From Chara braunii (Eukaryota > Streptophyta > Charophyceae > Charales > Characeae), in assembly GCA_003427395.1 (NCBI GenBank), contig BFEA01000187.1, positions 1,597,450-1,661,449 of the forward strand: a stretch of 64,000 nucleotides of DNA, given 5' to 3'. The number at the start of each line of letters is the position of its first letter. The first letter of the stretch is position 1. A program made the translations under genes and the position numbers. Below the pieces are notes generated by a model. The model did no database searches. It saw only the letters and a list, made by a program, of their open reading frames with translations, and was not told where the DNA came from. This document shows, piece after piece, positions 45,638 through 57,773 of this stretch.

Positions 45638-45700
45638 TGTAATGAACCCAGTCTGGCCAGTACTCAGAAGTCGTCAAACATCAATAGTCGCGTTATCTGG
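45638..45700 (-). repeat. Truncated LTR of chromovirus A at a recombination junction
   Basis: TGTAATGAACCC...GTTATCTGG matches the first 63 bp of the LTRs at 37851 and 51435 and then stops. The next base (45701) is already integrase sequence of copy B (AGTTGGGTTTTCTGTATG, compare 39752 and 53222). Confidence 0.8.
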
Positions 45701-45725
45701 AGTTGGGTTTTCTGTATGTTTTCCT

Positions 45726-47207
45726 TTACTTTCCTAATGTCATCTCTATACAAAACCGCGAATTCTCGTGTTCCTGGGATAGCCTCTGAATCTGGTCCGT
45801 AGTTAACGCATCAATGGGACGCTTAGGCTTCCAACCTTTATATAGTGCATTAGGCGTTCTTCTTGTAACAGTATGTATATTGTTATTATATGCACTAACA
45901 ATTTTCGGTAAGTTTTCATACCAATCAATTTGGTTAGGACGGACATACATTCGCAAAAGTTGTTGGCAAAAACGATTCATTTGCTCAGTTTGGCAATTTG
46001 TTACAAGATGTCTACCTGACGACACAGTCAACCGGGTTCCATAAAATTCCATCAACTTTTGTCATTGCAAACTAGTGAGCCGAACATCTTTGTCAGATAC
46101 GATGGTTTTAGGAAATCCAGACTCAGAAACCCATCGCATTTAAAACTTTTAGATGACTAGTTCGGTTCTTGCTTCCGCAGGTGAAGGAATGAACATGGTG
46201 TACTTAGAGAACCAATCAATGATGACCATTACCTGACTGTTGCCGTTTCGACTCTTAGTGAGGTTCATAAAATCAATGGAGATAGACTCGCCTGGCTCAC
46301 TTGGAACAGGCAGCGGTCTCAATAGTCCCATTGGATTCTCATGTGAGGGCTTCTTCCTCTGACAAACAAAACAAGTTCGCACATACGTTACTACATCTTC
46401 CTTCATTTCTTTCCAATCAAAACGTTCTCTTACATCGGCATACGTCTTCTTGAACCCAAAGTGATCTTCCGCATCATGGCATTCCCCAATTAACAACCTC
46501 TTAATTGGTTCTGGGTGCGGAATACACAATCGTTCTTCGGTTTTGTCTAGCAAGAAGAGTAAGTCATCAGTCATTCGATATTCTGGAAATAACTCAGGGT
46601 TCTTTAGAAGGGTTCTGATGATAGGACTCCAAATATGATCACTCTCATAACCGTGGCGAATTCGTTCTTTCAGTTCATTTCCAATATCGAGATAAGAGAC
46701 AATAGTTCTAGAGAAATTTGCACGCCTGGACAAAACATCGGCAACCACGTTAGACTTACCTTTGATGGTTTTCACCTCAAAGTCAAATGTATCAAGGAAT
46801 GCGGACCACCGTACCAACGTGTAAGAGACTCTAGGTTGAGTCTTGATCCGCTTCAATGTACAGTGATCAGAGTAGACAGTGAAATGTTTTCGTAACAAGT
46901 AGTGTTTTCAGGTATTTAGTGCAGCTACTAAGACATACAATTCCCTTTCATATGTAGAGTTTGCTACTTTTTATGACGGAAGCCTTTTTGATATAAACTC
47001 GACAGGTTTATATCCCTTACCATCAACCTGTTGTAGCACAACCCCAATTCCATACAGGCTGGCGTCAGTCGTGACAATGAAAGGAAACGAATGATCAGCA
47101 ATATTTAAGACAGGGTAGTGAGTTAGAGTATGTTTTAATTTTTTAAATGATGACTCACAATCTTTGTCCCACAACCAAGTTTTTTTCTTTTTCGGTAGTC
47201 CCCTCAT
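45726..47207 (-). pseudogene. Integrase and RNase H of chromovirus B
   Basis: The 249-residue frame 46898-46149 contains the RNase H end (HFTVYSDHCTLKRIKT), KGKSNVVADVLSRR, the HHCC zinc domain (GECHDAEDHFGFKKT...CFVCQRKK) and the core start SISIDFMNLT with its first Asp. The frame 46055-45726 carries the core end (SSGRHLVTNCQTEQMNRF). RNase H start lies at 47207-46971 (FIVTTDASLYGIGVVLQQ). Confidence 0.78.
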
Positions 47208-47399
47208 AAGAGCGGCTATTAGGGAGAAGTTTCTGACGAACTTCCTATAATAGCTTGCTAGCCCTAAGAAAGATCTTAGTTCAGTTATAGTCTTAGGTTG
47301 TGGTCAATCTCTGATTGATGTAATCTTCTTTTCTTCAGGCCATAGTCCTTCTTCGTTTACTATATGCTCTAAGTACAAAACTTCAGGCTTAGCAAACTC

Positions 47400-48106
47400 A
47401 AACTATTTTTGCTATACACTACAATGTCGTCGAGGTAGACTATTACGAATAAGTCAAGTCACTGATGAAATGACTCATTCATTGATCTTTGGAAGGTCGC
47501 AGATGCATTGGTCAGACCGAAAGGCATAACCACGAACTCGTAGTGTCCATACCTAGTTCGAAAAGTCGTCTTGTGTTAATCCTTAAGTGCCACCTCTATC
47601 TAGTGATACCCTGACTTGAGATCAATCTTACTGAAATATCTATATTCTTGCAACTGATTCAATAGATCATCAATGCATGGAAGAGGTTCCACGTTTTTAA
47701 TCATGACGAAATTCAGCCCGCGAAAATCAATACACAAACGAAGTTCACCATCTTTTTTAGGTACGAATAAGACTGGCGCACCATATGGCGATGAGCTAGG
47801 GCGAATCCATCCTTTATCAATAAGTTTGTGAAGTTGCTTACGCAATTCCTCAAATTCCCTAGGAGACATTCGATAGATGGGACCCTTGGGAATCTTACTT
47901 CCGAGAATAATCTCAATTCTATGCTGAATAGCACGCTCAGTGATTCTCGTCAGCTCAGTCTGCAAGTCCTTATTTTCATCAAGAAGTTTTTCAACAGAAG
48001 GTGGGTAAGATGAAGAATACTCACCTGCTCGTTTGACGAGCACAAACATCGCCTCCTGAGCTATTTTATTTTTAACGACCATCGATCGAAAAACTGGATA
48101 ACTCAT
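47400..48106 (-). pseudogene. Reverse transcriptase of chromovirus B
   Basis: The 168-residue frame (48106-47600) covers the fingers: [18 protein letters not shown] and [17 protein letters not shown], ending in the palm [11 protein letters not shown]. Downstream sequence encodes VYLDDIVVYS (about 47417-47446) with both aspartates. About 95 bp after this motif are deleted relative to copy A (junction near 47403). Confidence 0.75.
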
Positions 48107-48239
48107 ACAACAAAAAAAACAGAGTAAAATCAGAGTCAGACTTATGATATAACTTTATCGTAAGCAGTTCGGATTTCTCGTCCTTGAGTTCGACAATTTT
48201 ATCTTTCAACTTAACTTCTAGGTCGGCTTCCTCATGCCA

Positions 48240-49083
48240 ATGCATACCCAGAATAAATCAAAAGGTAAATTATTTTCTATAAGGAAAGATACCTCGTGTA
48301 GAATCTTTTTACTTCCTTGGTTCTGAAGTAACACTTAACACGATCGAAGTATTGAGAGAGAGTGATCGTGCTCTTATCAACCAGTATAAACGTGATAGGT
48401 CTAGGTAAACCCCTTACCTTCATTCCCAGATGTAGATATAAGACCACGTCGATCCCGGCTCTAAGAGAGCAAGTACTCTTGTGTATGCAATCTCAACATC
48501 CGCGATCATTAACTCTCCCTTAAACTTTGCTTTCTTCGTCCACGAACTCCTTAGTGCTATTAGTTCATTGCCGAGTTCGTCAAGGGAATCGTCCAGTAAG
48601 ACAGAAAAAAGGACTGTGTTAGGGTGGTCTGGACGATGGCCGGAAGAAGAGTCATCCTCTGCCTTGAGAGTCGAAGGGGTAAAAGGGGTTGTAGGCGTGT
48701 TACTTTTTCTTCGTTTTTACCCTTCGACTCAGTAGGAGCAGATGTTACTCCTACTGGGTGCTCGCTTTTGGGTTACAAATAAGCGGGCATTATGCTACCA
48801 CGTGCTCCACGGTGCCATACTTTAGGCACTGACGATTGTCCATCTTGAACTGCCACTCCTCTCGGGTCATATTCATTTTCTCACAAGGTCTACCGAATGT
48901 TATTCCGGGATGCTCAGAAACTGAGCATGGTCTCTTCTTCTTCCACTGGTTCAAGCCTTCCTTGTTGGTCATTACAACAATGATATCACCCTTCCAAGAT
49001 TCATTGTCGTCGTTACCTCCTCCTCCCTCAGACCCACCAAGAGGTAACATTTCTACTGTCTCATCATCAAATACAACAAGCAT
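48240..49083 (-). pseudogene. Protease and zinc knuckle of chromovirus B
   Basis: The region parallels 42437-43137 but has a 20-bp deletion near 48433 and a damaged knuckle: CLKYGTVEHVVA, where the second cysteine is replaced by tyrosine (about 48812-48840). Confidence 0.65.
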
Positions 49084-49164
49084 ATGATCCTGACGCTTTT
49101 GTCGCCAAAGGACCCGCTTTCCATATCCACCAACCGGTCATGATTTGACTACGGAAGCGTAAAA

Positions 49165-50297
49165 TCATTTTACCTGCACAGTCATCTGCTCTTGTTGGAG
49201 AGGGAGATCGCAAATTTGTCGATAGTTATACTTACCATACTTAGTTTCTGCCACGAGTTGTCCACGAATGGGCTCGGGCAATGCACGTGAATAGATGTAG
49301 AGAATCTGGTCATGCCGAAGATTCAGTCCAGGTACCTGCAACAAACGGTCCACTTCACGGGACAAAGCATCAACAGAAGTCCAACGTTTTTGACTTATGG
49401 TGGTGAGTTCATCGAAAGCCTTATCTGTTGTCGTCTTGTGGAGGAATCTCTCCTTGATTTTCTGGAGAAACAGCCTCAACGTCAGGGTCTTAGACCATTC
49501 ACCTATGTACTCAAAGCCAGCGGCGTTGGCTTCGGTTGACACCCATTCCTTGGTCACTCCTCCCAGACAAGACGTGGAGAAAGCAACCTGACTTTCAGCC
49601 TCAACGGGTGCAGTACTAGAATAAGTGTGTATCTTTGCGATCCATAATAACAATTTTTTTTTCTTTTTTTTGCTGTAGGTAAATGACAATTTTATTTTCA
49701 CATTTTTTTTCTTATTTGGTTTTTCCGTTTCCTTAACCGGTTTTTCTTTCTTAGCTGGTTCTTCTTTCTTGTTGACCGGTTCTTCTTTCTTTTCTGTCGA
49801 TTCCTCGGACACCCTTTTCGAGGGTCCGGGTTTGTCCTCCTGCCGCATTGCATCTTTCATGAGTTTCTCTTGGGGTGTTTTTTTTTCTACTTCCCCCTTC
49901 TTCTCCTCCTCAAAACTTACCTTGTTCTTATTTTTCATCATTCTCATCATGGTCTCCAATTAGACAGTGTTAGAGTCTATTTTTCTTTCAAGATGAACAA
50001 TGTAAGTTATGATAGATTGCAGTACGGACGACAGATCAGTCTCAACTTCCTCGAAGTGAAACCGCTCTCTCATTTTTTTCAGCATCTTTTCTTGTTGTTC
50101 TCTCTCTTCTTTCGATCTTCTGAATTCTTCAATTTTTTTTTTTCTTCTCTCAAAGTATTTTCTAGTTGTTTAACATTTTCTTCCATTAGTTCCACAGACA
50201 GTTGTGTTTCCACTTTTTTGTCCTCTTTCTTTTCTTCTTGCTTTCCTTTCCGGCTCAATTCTTCCAACTGCTCGGCAACATACCGGTCAAGAGTCAT
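49165..50297 (-). pseudogene. Gag of chromovirus B
   Basis: A 264-residue frame (49959-49165) is the best-preserved gag of the three. It has the K/E/P-rich linker (KKEEPVNKKEEPAKKEKPVK), then the capsid region (WIAKIHTYSSTAPVEAESQV, EWVSTEANAAGFEYIGEWSK, SALPEPIRGQL-type end). The coiled coil lies at 50297-50079. An in-frame stop separates the two. Confidence 0.72.
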
Positions 50298-51417
50298 ACG
50301 CCCTTAACGAATGAGTTCCTTGAATCGCAGTCCAGTTTCCAGCATCTGAACACTAGTTTTCGAGGTCTCAATTTCTCCCTCTACTGCTCACAGGTTGAAT
50401 TGCCCGTGAACATGTTGTTCAACTGCTGGTCCGACACCATGTATTTCACCAAGGAGCTGGTGAAGGAGGCGGATCAAATTCTCCCTCCTTGCATTAATCT
50501 ATCAACGCGTCTTGAGATCCCCTATTTCCTCATCAGCGCAAACCATAAGAGTGGAATAAATCGTATCAAGATAGAAGCACGCAAACATTTCCAGAGAGAG
50601 TTCATTTTGCCCCCGAATATGTACAACACACTAAATAAAATTAAAAGACAGAAATAAATTTCATAGTACACGCGTCTTCCACAACAACTTACAGCAATAA
50701 ATTATCAGCAGACACAAAATTTTAAATCTTTCCTGAATTTTGACTTAGCTGTTTTTTCTTTGTGATGACAATCTGCTACTACAGGTACCGTAGCCACGAC
50801 CAACTTGATCAAGACATCAGAACAAGAGTAAGTATGCACAGCATCCACAGATAACCAACAGGTGAGTAGAACCAACGTATAACACAATCAATGGGTAGTT
50901 CTCTTCTCAATCATCTGCAGCAGCAATACAACTCAAGTGCACATTCACACTACAAACATGCCTTACTCATTTCACGTGTCACCCCTGGCCTGCCATCTCA
51001 ACAACTTAAAGAGTTAATCACGTCAGTTATCAAGGACCCGATAGGTCTTCATGGAGGGATGTCACATCACAACGTAGGTCTGTCTTCCACTAATACACCA
51101 AATCAACACATCACTAGCAAACAGTAACAGGTACGTGTCACGTCAGACCATGCCCTGCCTGCCACATAGCAATGTGCCACATCAACGGTACCAGCGCCAT
51201 TTCAGCCTACTGCCAACGCAACTCTTCAATGTTCAGCGTAACCTTGTCATCATCTTCAAAGTGACGGTTGCTCAAAAGTGCACTGTTACCATGTCTAGAC
51301 TTGTTATATAATCTCGCTCGTTAATAAACGCGTTTCATATTGCACATACGACACCTCCCACTTACCTGGGTGCCACGTCAGCACCTGACAGCAGTCAGCA
51401 GATTGCGATGGAGAAGT
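50298..51417 (-). other. N-terminal gag remnant and leader of chromovirus B
   Basis: It parallels 44517-45620 of copy A. The start of gag is degraded; the rest is untranslated leader with scattered CACGTCA words. No other gene. Confidence 0.5.
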
Positions 51418-51434
51418 TCGCTTCGATACCAAAA

Positions 51435-52646
51435 TGTAATGAACCCAGTCTGGCCACTACTCAGAAGTCGTCAAACATCAATAGTCTCGTTATGTGGTTG
51501 ACAGTCTCCAGATCATGACGTGATAATACAAACAGTATCTCATTATCATCAAAAGAAGAGAGTGGAGGGAGAACAGACAAAGGAGAAGATGAAAGATCAA
51601 TAACGAATCCCTCTCATTTTTCAGGCTTCCTCCCTCTCCACAGCAACAGTGACAACAAGTATATTCCTGATCACCTACAATAGTGTCATGTGGCACACAA
51701 TCTCGTGAAGACCGTGAAAACATAAAAGATTTCAATGACAACGCCAACAACAGGTGAGTAGCCGACTTCCTTCTTCCACACATCCCGATCTCCTCTTCCT
51801 CACAAACAGTCACCTCATGTAGACAGTGTGGGCAATGCCACATCAGCAGACGAGACAGATGGCATATGCCACATCATCAATGAAGACCAATAACATCGTC
51901 ACGTAGACCAGGAGCAGCGCCACATACACCAGAGGCAGCGCCACATCAGCATGCCACGTAGACCATAGGCAGCGTCACATATACCAGAGGCAGCACCACG
52001 TCAGCATGCCACATAGACCATAGGCAGCGCCACGTTAGCATGCCACGTAGACCATAGGCAGCGCCACATATACCAGAGGCAGCGCCACGTCAGCTTGCCA
52101 CGTTGACCATAAGCAGCGCCACATATACCAGAGGCAGCGCCACATCAACATGCCATGTCAACAAGCCTGGCGTATAATGTCAGCGTGTTGCCTTCCACGT
52201 GTCGTCGTCCACAGCTCCGATGCACAGCCAGCGTCTAACCAGCTTCGCGTTAGCAGAATGTCAGCGTCAAGTCAAAATTAAGCCAGCGTTGAACCAACAT
52301 AGCAAGACTGAATGTTGACCACCTCGAGGCCAGTCTTTAAGTAGCATTTGGCGAGGCTCTCTGGCCTCGGGTCTCCTTCCCTCAGCCGTCCAGATTGAGT
52401 CACAGTCGAAGACCTGGATCGTACAGTTGCAGACATTCCCCTTGGACCTTATGTTGTCTGGGTACCTGCATACAAACAAGTGTGTTTGCTTGACCGACGG
52501 CCTGGACTCGGTACCTTTAGACTTTGACTGTTCAGGTCAAGGAAGTTGACAAAAGTCAATTGTCTCTCGTCCAGGCTCTGAATATTCGTGTGGAGTCTTT
52601 TGCCCCTGTTTTCGGCCTGGGCTGAGGGTGGTTGAGTTGACCCTCA
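51435..52646 (-). repeat. Complete LTR shared by chromoviruses B and C
   Basis: The plus strand runs TGTAATGAACCC ... TTGACCCTCA. It serves as 5' LTR of B (primer site at 51418-51434) and 3' LTR of C (tract GTCTTTCCAC, 52647-52656). Such sharing is the product of unequal recombination between LTRs. It carries the 55-bp minisatellite at about 51895-52150. Confidence 0.85.
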
Positions 52647-52722
52647 GTCTTTCCACGAGACATATGGCATGGGTTATTGCATTCTTGCCGGCCCAATTTT
52701 CGAGTTTCATAGCAGAAATACG

Positions 52723-54719
52723 TCAATTGACAGTTAACCCACGTTCATATGCAGCGACAATATCAGGAGCAGTGGGTCGAAGTTCTTTCCTACTGAACCA
52801 TGTGGCTTCAGATTGGGGTTGAGACTTGAACTTTACCTTGTACTGCTTACGAGGTCGTCCCCTGCCACCTGTAGAAAAATTATCATGTTCTAATATTTTC
52901 TCAACTTCATAGCCTCCGTTCATAGAGGGTGGAAACATAGATGGCCTATTTGGAAAGTTATCACTTTCTACATATGGTAGCAGTTTAGACGCATGGAAGA
53001 CAGGGTGTGTCCTAGTAAGGTGTGGAGGTATGTCTATACGATAGGAAGGTCCATATTCCCCTCCAATTACCTTGAAAATTTCCCAGGGTCCAAAGTAGAC
53101 AGGTAGCAGTTGCTGAGATACATTTTCTTCCAAGGAAAACTCTTTAGACTTAACGCAGACAAAGTGTCATTCCTGAAATTGTGAAGGTCGACGATGCTTA
53201 TTAGTTTGTTCAATCATCTGCAGTTGGGCTTTCTCTATATTTTTCTTTACTTTCATAATGTCATATTCATACAAAACTACGAATTTTCGTGTTCCTGGGG
53301 GTAGCCTCTGAATTTGGTCCCTAGCTACCGCATTAATGGGACGCTTAGGCTTCCAACCTTTATGTAGTGCCTTAGGCGTTCTTCCTGTAGCAGTATGTAT
53401 ACTGTTATTATATGCACTTGCAATTTTCGGTAAGTTCTTATCCCAATCAATTTAGTCATGACGGACATACATTCGCAAAAGTTGTTGGCAAAGACAATTC
53501 ATTTGCTCAGTTTGGCCATTCGTTTCAGGATGTCTGCCTAACGAGATGGTCAACCGGGTTCCGTAGACTTCCATTAACTTTTGTCATTGCAAACTAGTGA
53601 ACCGAACATTTCTGTCAGATATGATGGTTTTAGGAAATTCATACTCAGAAACCCATCGCATTTGAAACTTTTGGATGACTAGTTCGGTTTTTGCTTCCGC
53701 AGATAAAGGAATGAACATGGTGTACTGAGAGAACCAATCAATGATGACCATTACCTGACTGTTGCCGTTTCGACTCTTAGTGAGGTTCATAAAATCAATG
53801 GAGATAGACTCGCCTGACTCACTTGGAACAGGCAGCGGTCTCAATAGTCCCATTGGATTCTCATGTGAGGGTTTCTTCCTCTGACAAACAAGACAAGTTC
53901 GCACATACGTTACTACATCTTCCTTCATTTCTTTCCACTCAAACGTTCTCTTACATCGGCATACGTCTTCTTGAACCCAAAGTGACCTTTCACATCATGG
54001 CATTCCCCAATGATCAAACTCTTAATTGGTTCTGGGTGCGGAATACACAATCGTTCTTCGGTTTTGTCCAATAAGAAGAGTAAGTCATCAGTCATTCGAT
54101 ATTCTGGAAATAACTTAGGGTTCTTTAGTAGAGTTTTGATCATAGGACTTCAAATAAGATCACTCCCATAACCCTGGCGAATCTGTTTTTCCAGTTCATT
54201 TCCAATATCGAGATAAGAGACAATAGTTCTAAAGAAATCTGCACGCCTGAACGAAGCATCCGCAACCACGTTAGATTTACCTTTGATGGTTTTCACCTCA
54301 AAGTTAAATGTATCAAGGAATGCGGACCACCTTACCAGCTTGTAAGATAGTCTAGGCCGAGTCTTGATCCACTTTAATGTAGAGTGGACAGTGAAATGTC
54401 TTTCTAACAAGTAGTGTTTCCAAGTATCTAGTGCAGCTATTAAGGCATACAGTTCTCTTTCATATGTAGAGTTTGCTACTTTTTCTTACAGAAGTCTTCT
54501 TGACATAAACTCGACAGGTTTACATCCCTTACCATCATCCTGTTGTAGCACAACCCCAATTTTATACAGATTGGCGTTAGTCGTGACAATAAGAGGAAGC
54601 GAAGGGTCAGCAATCTTTAAGACAGGGTAGTGAGTCAGAGTATGTTTTAATTTTTGAAATGATGACTCACAGTCTTTGTCCCACAACCAAGGTTTTTCAT
54701 TTTTCAGTAGTCTCCTCAT
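52723..54719 (-). pseudogene. Integrase, chromodomain and RNase H of chromovirus C
   Basis: The 136-residue frame 53133-52723 joins the integrase C-terminal barrel (VYFGPWEIFKVIGGEYGPSY) to the chromodomain (GYEVEKILEHDNFSTGG...ELRPTAPDIVAAYE). The core is in 53928-53584 (SISIDFMNLTKS, IIDWFSQYTMF). The zinc domain is in 54143-53928, where a one-base loss near 53943 shifts the frame. RNase H pieces lie at 54719-54486 and 54410-54150. Confidence 0.78.
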
Positions 54720-54816
54720 AGGAGCACCTATCAGGGAAAAGTTTCTAACGAACTTCCTATAATAGCTTGCTAGTCCTAAGAAAAGATCTTAGTTCAGTTA
54801 TAGTCTTGGGTTGTGG

Positions 54817-55902
54817 TCAATCTCTGATTGTTGTAATCTTCTTTTCTTCAGGGCTTGGTCCTTCTACGTTTACTATATGCTCCAAGTACAAAACTTTAGG
54901 CTTAGCAAATTCTGACTTTTTTGGATTCAGTTTGAAGTTGCTCTCGCGCAACTTCTGCAAGATCATTCGTAAGTGTTTTTTATGATCTTCTAGTGTTTTG
55001 CTATACACTAGAATGTCGTCGAGATAAACTATTACGAATTGGTCAAGCCACTGACGAAATAACTCATTCATTGACCTTTGGAAGGTCACATGTGTATTGG
55101 TCAGACCAAAAGGCATAATCGCGAACTCATAATGTCCATACCTGGTTCGGAAAACCGTATTGTGTTGGTTTTCAGGTGCCACCTCTATCTGGTGATGAAA
55201 TAACTCATTCATTGACCTTTGGAAGGTCGCAGGTGCATTAGCCAGACCAAAAGGCATAATCACGAACTCGTAATGTCCATACCTGGTTCGGAAAGCCGTA
55301 TTGTGTTGATCCTCTGGTGCCACCTCTATCTGGTGATACCGTGACTTGAGATCAATCTTACTAAAATATATACATTTATGCAACTGATCCAATAGATCAT
55401 CAATGCGCGAAAGAGGTTCCACGTTTTTAATCGTGACAGAATTCAACCCGCGATAATCAATATACAGGCGAAGTTCCCATTCCTTTTTAGCTACGAATAA
55501 GACAGACACACCATAAGGAGATGAGCTAGGGTGAATCCACCCTTTATCAATAAGTTTTTGCAGTTGCTTACGCAATTCCTCAAGTTCCCTAGTAGACATT
55601 CGATAGATGGGACCCTTGGGAATCTTGCTTCCGGGAATGATCTTAATCGTGTGCTTAATTGCACGCTTAGTGATTCCCGTCGGCTCAGTCTGCAAGTCCT
55701 TATATCTCACCTCCTGAGCTAACTTCTTTTCAACAACCATCGATCGAAAAGTTGGATAACTCATACAACAGAAAAACAGTGTAGAGTCAAAGTCAGACTT
55801 ATGATATAACTTTATCATATGCAGTTCGGACTTCTCGTCCTTGAGTTTGACAATTTTATCTTTGAACTTAACTTCTGGGTCGGCTTTCTCATGCCAATCC
55901 AT
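54817..55902 (-). pseudogene. Reverse transcriptase of chromovirus C with in-frame internal duplication
   Basis: This 361-residue frame is the longest minus-strand one in the cluster. It contains fingers (GVSVLFVAKKEWELRLYIDY), palm, catalytic FVIVYLDDILVYSKT and thumb (FKLNPKKSEFAKPKVLYL). A 141-bp (47-codon) segment is duplicated in frame: 55056-55196 and 55197-55337 both encode HQIEVAPE...[10 protein letters not shown]...MPFGL...[10 protein letters not shown]. The repeat copies differ at about ten residues, so the duplication is old. Its length would disturb the palm and probably abolish activity. Confidence 0.82.
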
Positions 55903-55904
55903 AC

Positions 55905-57773
55905 CCAGAATTAAGTCAAAAGGTAAATTATTTTCTATAAGGAAGGATACCTCGTGTATAATGTTTTTACCTTCCTTGGTTCTGAAGTAACAGTTAACAC
56001 AATCGACGTATTAAGAGACATTGATCGTACTCTTATCAACCAGTATATACGTGATAGGTCTAGGCAAATTCTTTACCTTCATTCTCAGATGCAACTTTCG
56101 AATTGTCGTCTTTGAGATATAAGACCGCGTCGATCCCGGATCTAACAGAGCACCTACTCGTGTTTGTGCAATCTCAACTTCCACGATCATTAACTCACCC
56201 TTAGACTTTGCTTTCTTCGCCCACGAACTCCTTAGTGCTACTAGTTCATTGTCGAGTTCGTCAAAGGAATCGTCCAGTAAGACAGAACAAAGGATAGTGT
56301 CAGGGTGGTATGGACGATGGGCGGAAGAAGAGTCATCCTCTACTTTGACAGTCGAAGGGGTAGAAGGGGTTGTGGGCGCCTTACCTTTTTCTTCATCTTT
56401 ACCCTTCGATTAAGTAGGAGCAGATGCTACTCCTATTGGGAGCTCGCTTTTGGGTTATGAATAAGCGGACACCAAGCTGTCACGTGCCCTACGGTGCCAC
56501 ACTTTAGGCACTGACGATTGTCCATCTTGGACTGTCACTCCTCTTAGGTCATATTCATTTTCTCTCATAGTCTTCCGAATGCTATTTCCCGATGCTCAGG
56601 GCATGAGCGTGGCCTCTTCTTCTTCCACTGGTTCTGGCCTCCCTTGTTGGTCATTGCAACAATGACATCACCCTTCCCAGATTCATTATTGTTGTTACCT
56701 CCTCCCCCCTGAGACTCACCAAGAGGTATAATTTTTAATGTCTCTTAATCAAATATAACAAGCATATGATCTTGGTCCTTTTGTCGCCAAAGGACCCGTT
56801 TTCCATATCCACCAACCGGTCCTGATTTGACTACGGAAGCGTAAGATGATCCTGTTGCTTGCGCGGTCATCTGCTTTCGTTGGAGAGTGAGATCGCGAAA
56901 CTGCAGATAGTCGTACTTCTTAGACTTAGCTTTTGCCACGAGCTGTCCACGAATGGGCTTGGGCAATGCACGTGAATAGATGTAGAGAACCTGGTTATCC
57001 TGAAGATTCATTCCAGGTACCTGCAACAGACGGTCTACTTTACGAGACAAAGCATCAACAAAATTCCATTGTTTTTTACTTATGGTGGTGAGGTAATCGA
57101 AAGTCTTATCGGTTGTCGTCTTGTCGAGGAATCTCTCCTTGATTTTCTGGAGAAACTGCCTCAACGTCAGGGTCTTAGACCATTCATCTATGTCCTCAAA
57201 GCCAACGGCGTTGGCTTCGGCTAGCACCCATTCTTTGTTCACTCCTCTCAGATATGACGTGGAGAAAGCAACATGACTTTCAGGCTCAACGGGTGCAGTA
57301 TTACAATAAGTCTGTATCTCTTCGATCCATAGCAACAATTTTTTTTCTTCTTTTTGTTCCAATAGGTAAATGGCAATTTCATTTTCACATTTTCTTTCTT
57401 CTTTGGTTTTACTGTTTCTTTAACCGGTTTTTCTTTCTTAGTCGGTTCTTCTTTCTTGTTGACCGTTTCTTCTTTCTTTCCTGTCGATTCCTCGGACTCC
57501 TTCTTTGAGGGTCCGGGTTTGTCCTCCTGCCGCATTGCATCTTTCATGAGTTTTTCCAGGGGGTGGTTTATTTTCTACTTCCCTCTTCTTCTCCTCCCCA
57601 AAACTCACTTTGTCCTTACCTTTCATCATTCTCATCATGGTCTCCAATGAGACAATGTTAGAGTTTATCTTTCCTTCAAGATGAACACGGTAAGTCATGA
57701 TAGATTGCAGTGCGGACGATAGATCATTCTCAACTTCCTCAAAGTGAAACCGTTCCCTCATTTCTTCCAGCAT
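55905..57773 (-). pseudogene. Protease, zinc knuckle and gag of chromovirus C
   Basis: The protease region near 56125-56165 encodes ALLDPGSTRSYI. The knuckle CLKCGTVGHVTAWC (about 56476-56517) is intact. The gag capsid frame (57362-56745, 205 residues) contains EANAVGFEDIDEWSKTLTLR and SRALPKPIRGQL. The K-rich linker (57547-57248) and coiled coil (57773-57438) follow in other frames. Confidence 0.72.

Larger units (their letters stand above)
37851..45700 (-). mobile_element. Chromovirus A, minus strand
   Basis: The 3' LTR lies at 37851-39087, then polypurine tract, integrase with chromodomain, RNase H, RT, protease, gag, leader, primer site and a 63-bp remnant of the 5' LTR (45638-45700). 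Protein order and the C-terminal chromodomain place it with plant Ty3/gypsy chromoviruses. It is a different family from the plus-strand element. Stops, small duplications and an RT active-site change show it is dead. Confidence 0.85.
45701..51434 (-). mobile_element. Chromovirus B, 3'-truncated
   Basis: Internal sequence runs from integrase to leader. Its chromodomain, polypurine tract and 3' LTR are missing at the 45700/45701 junction. Its 5' LTR is the one at 51435-52646, shared with copy C. Integrase N-terminal domain and core are the best-preserved parts. Confidence 0.82.
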
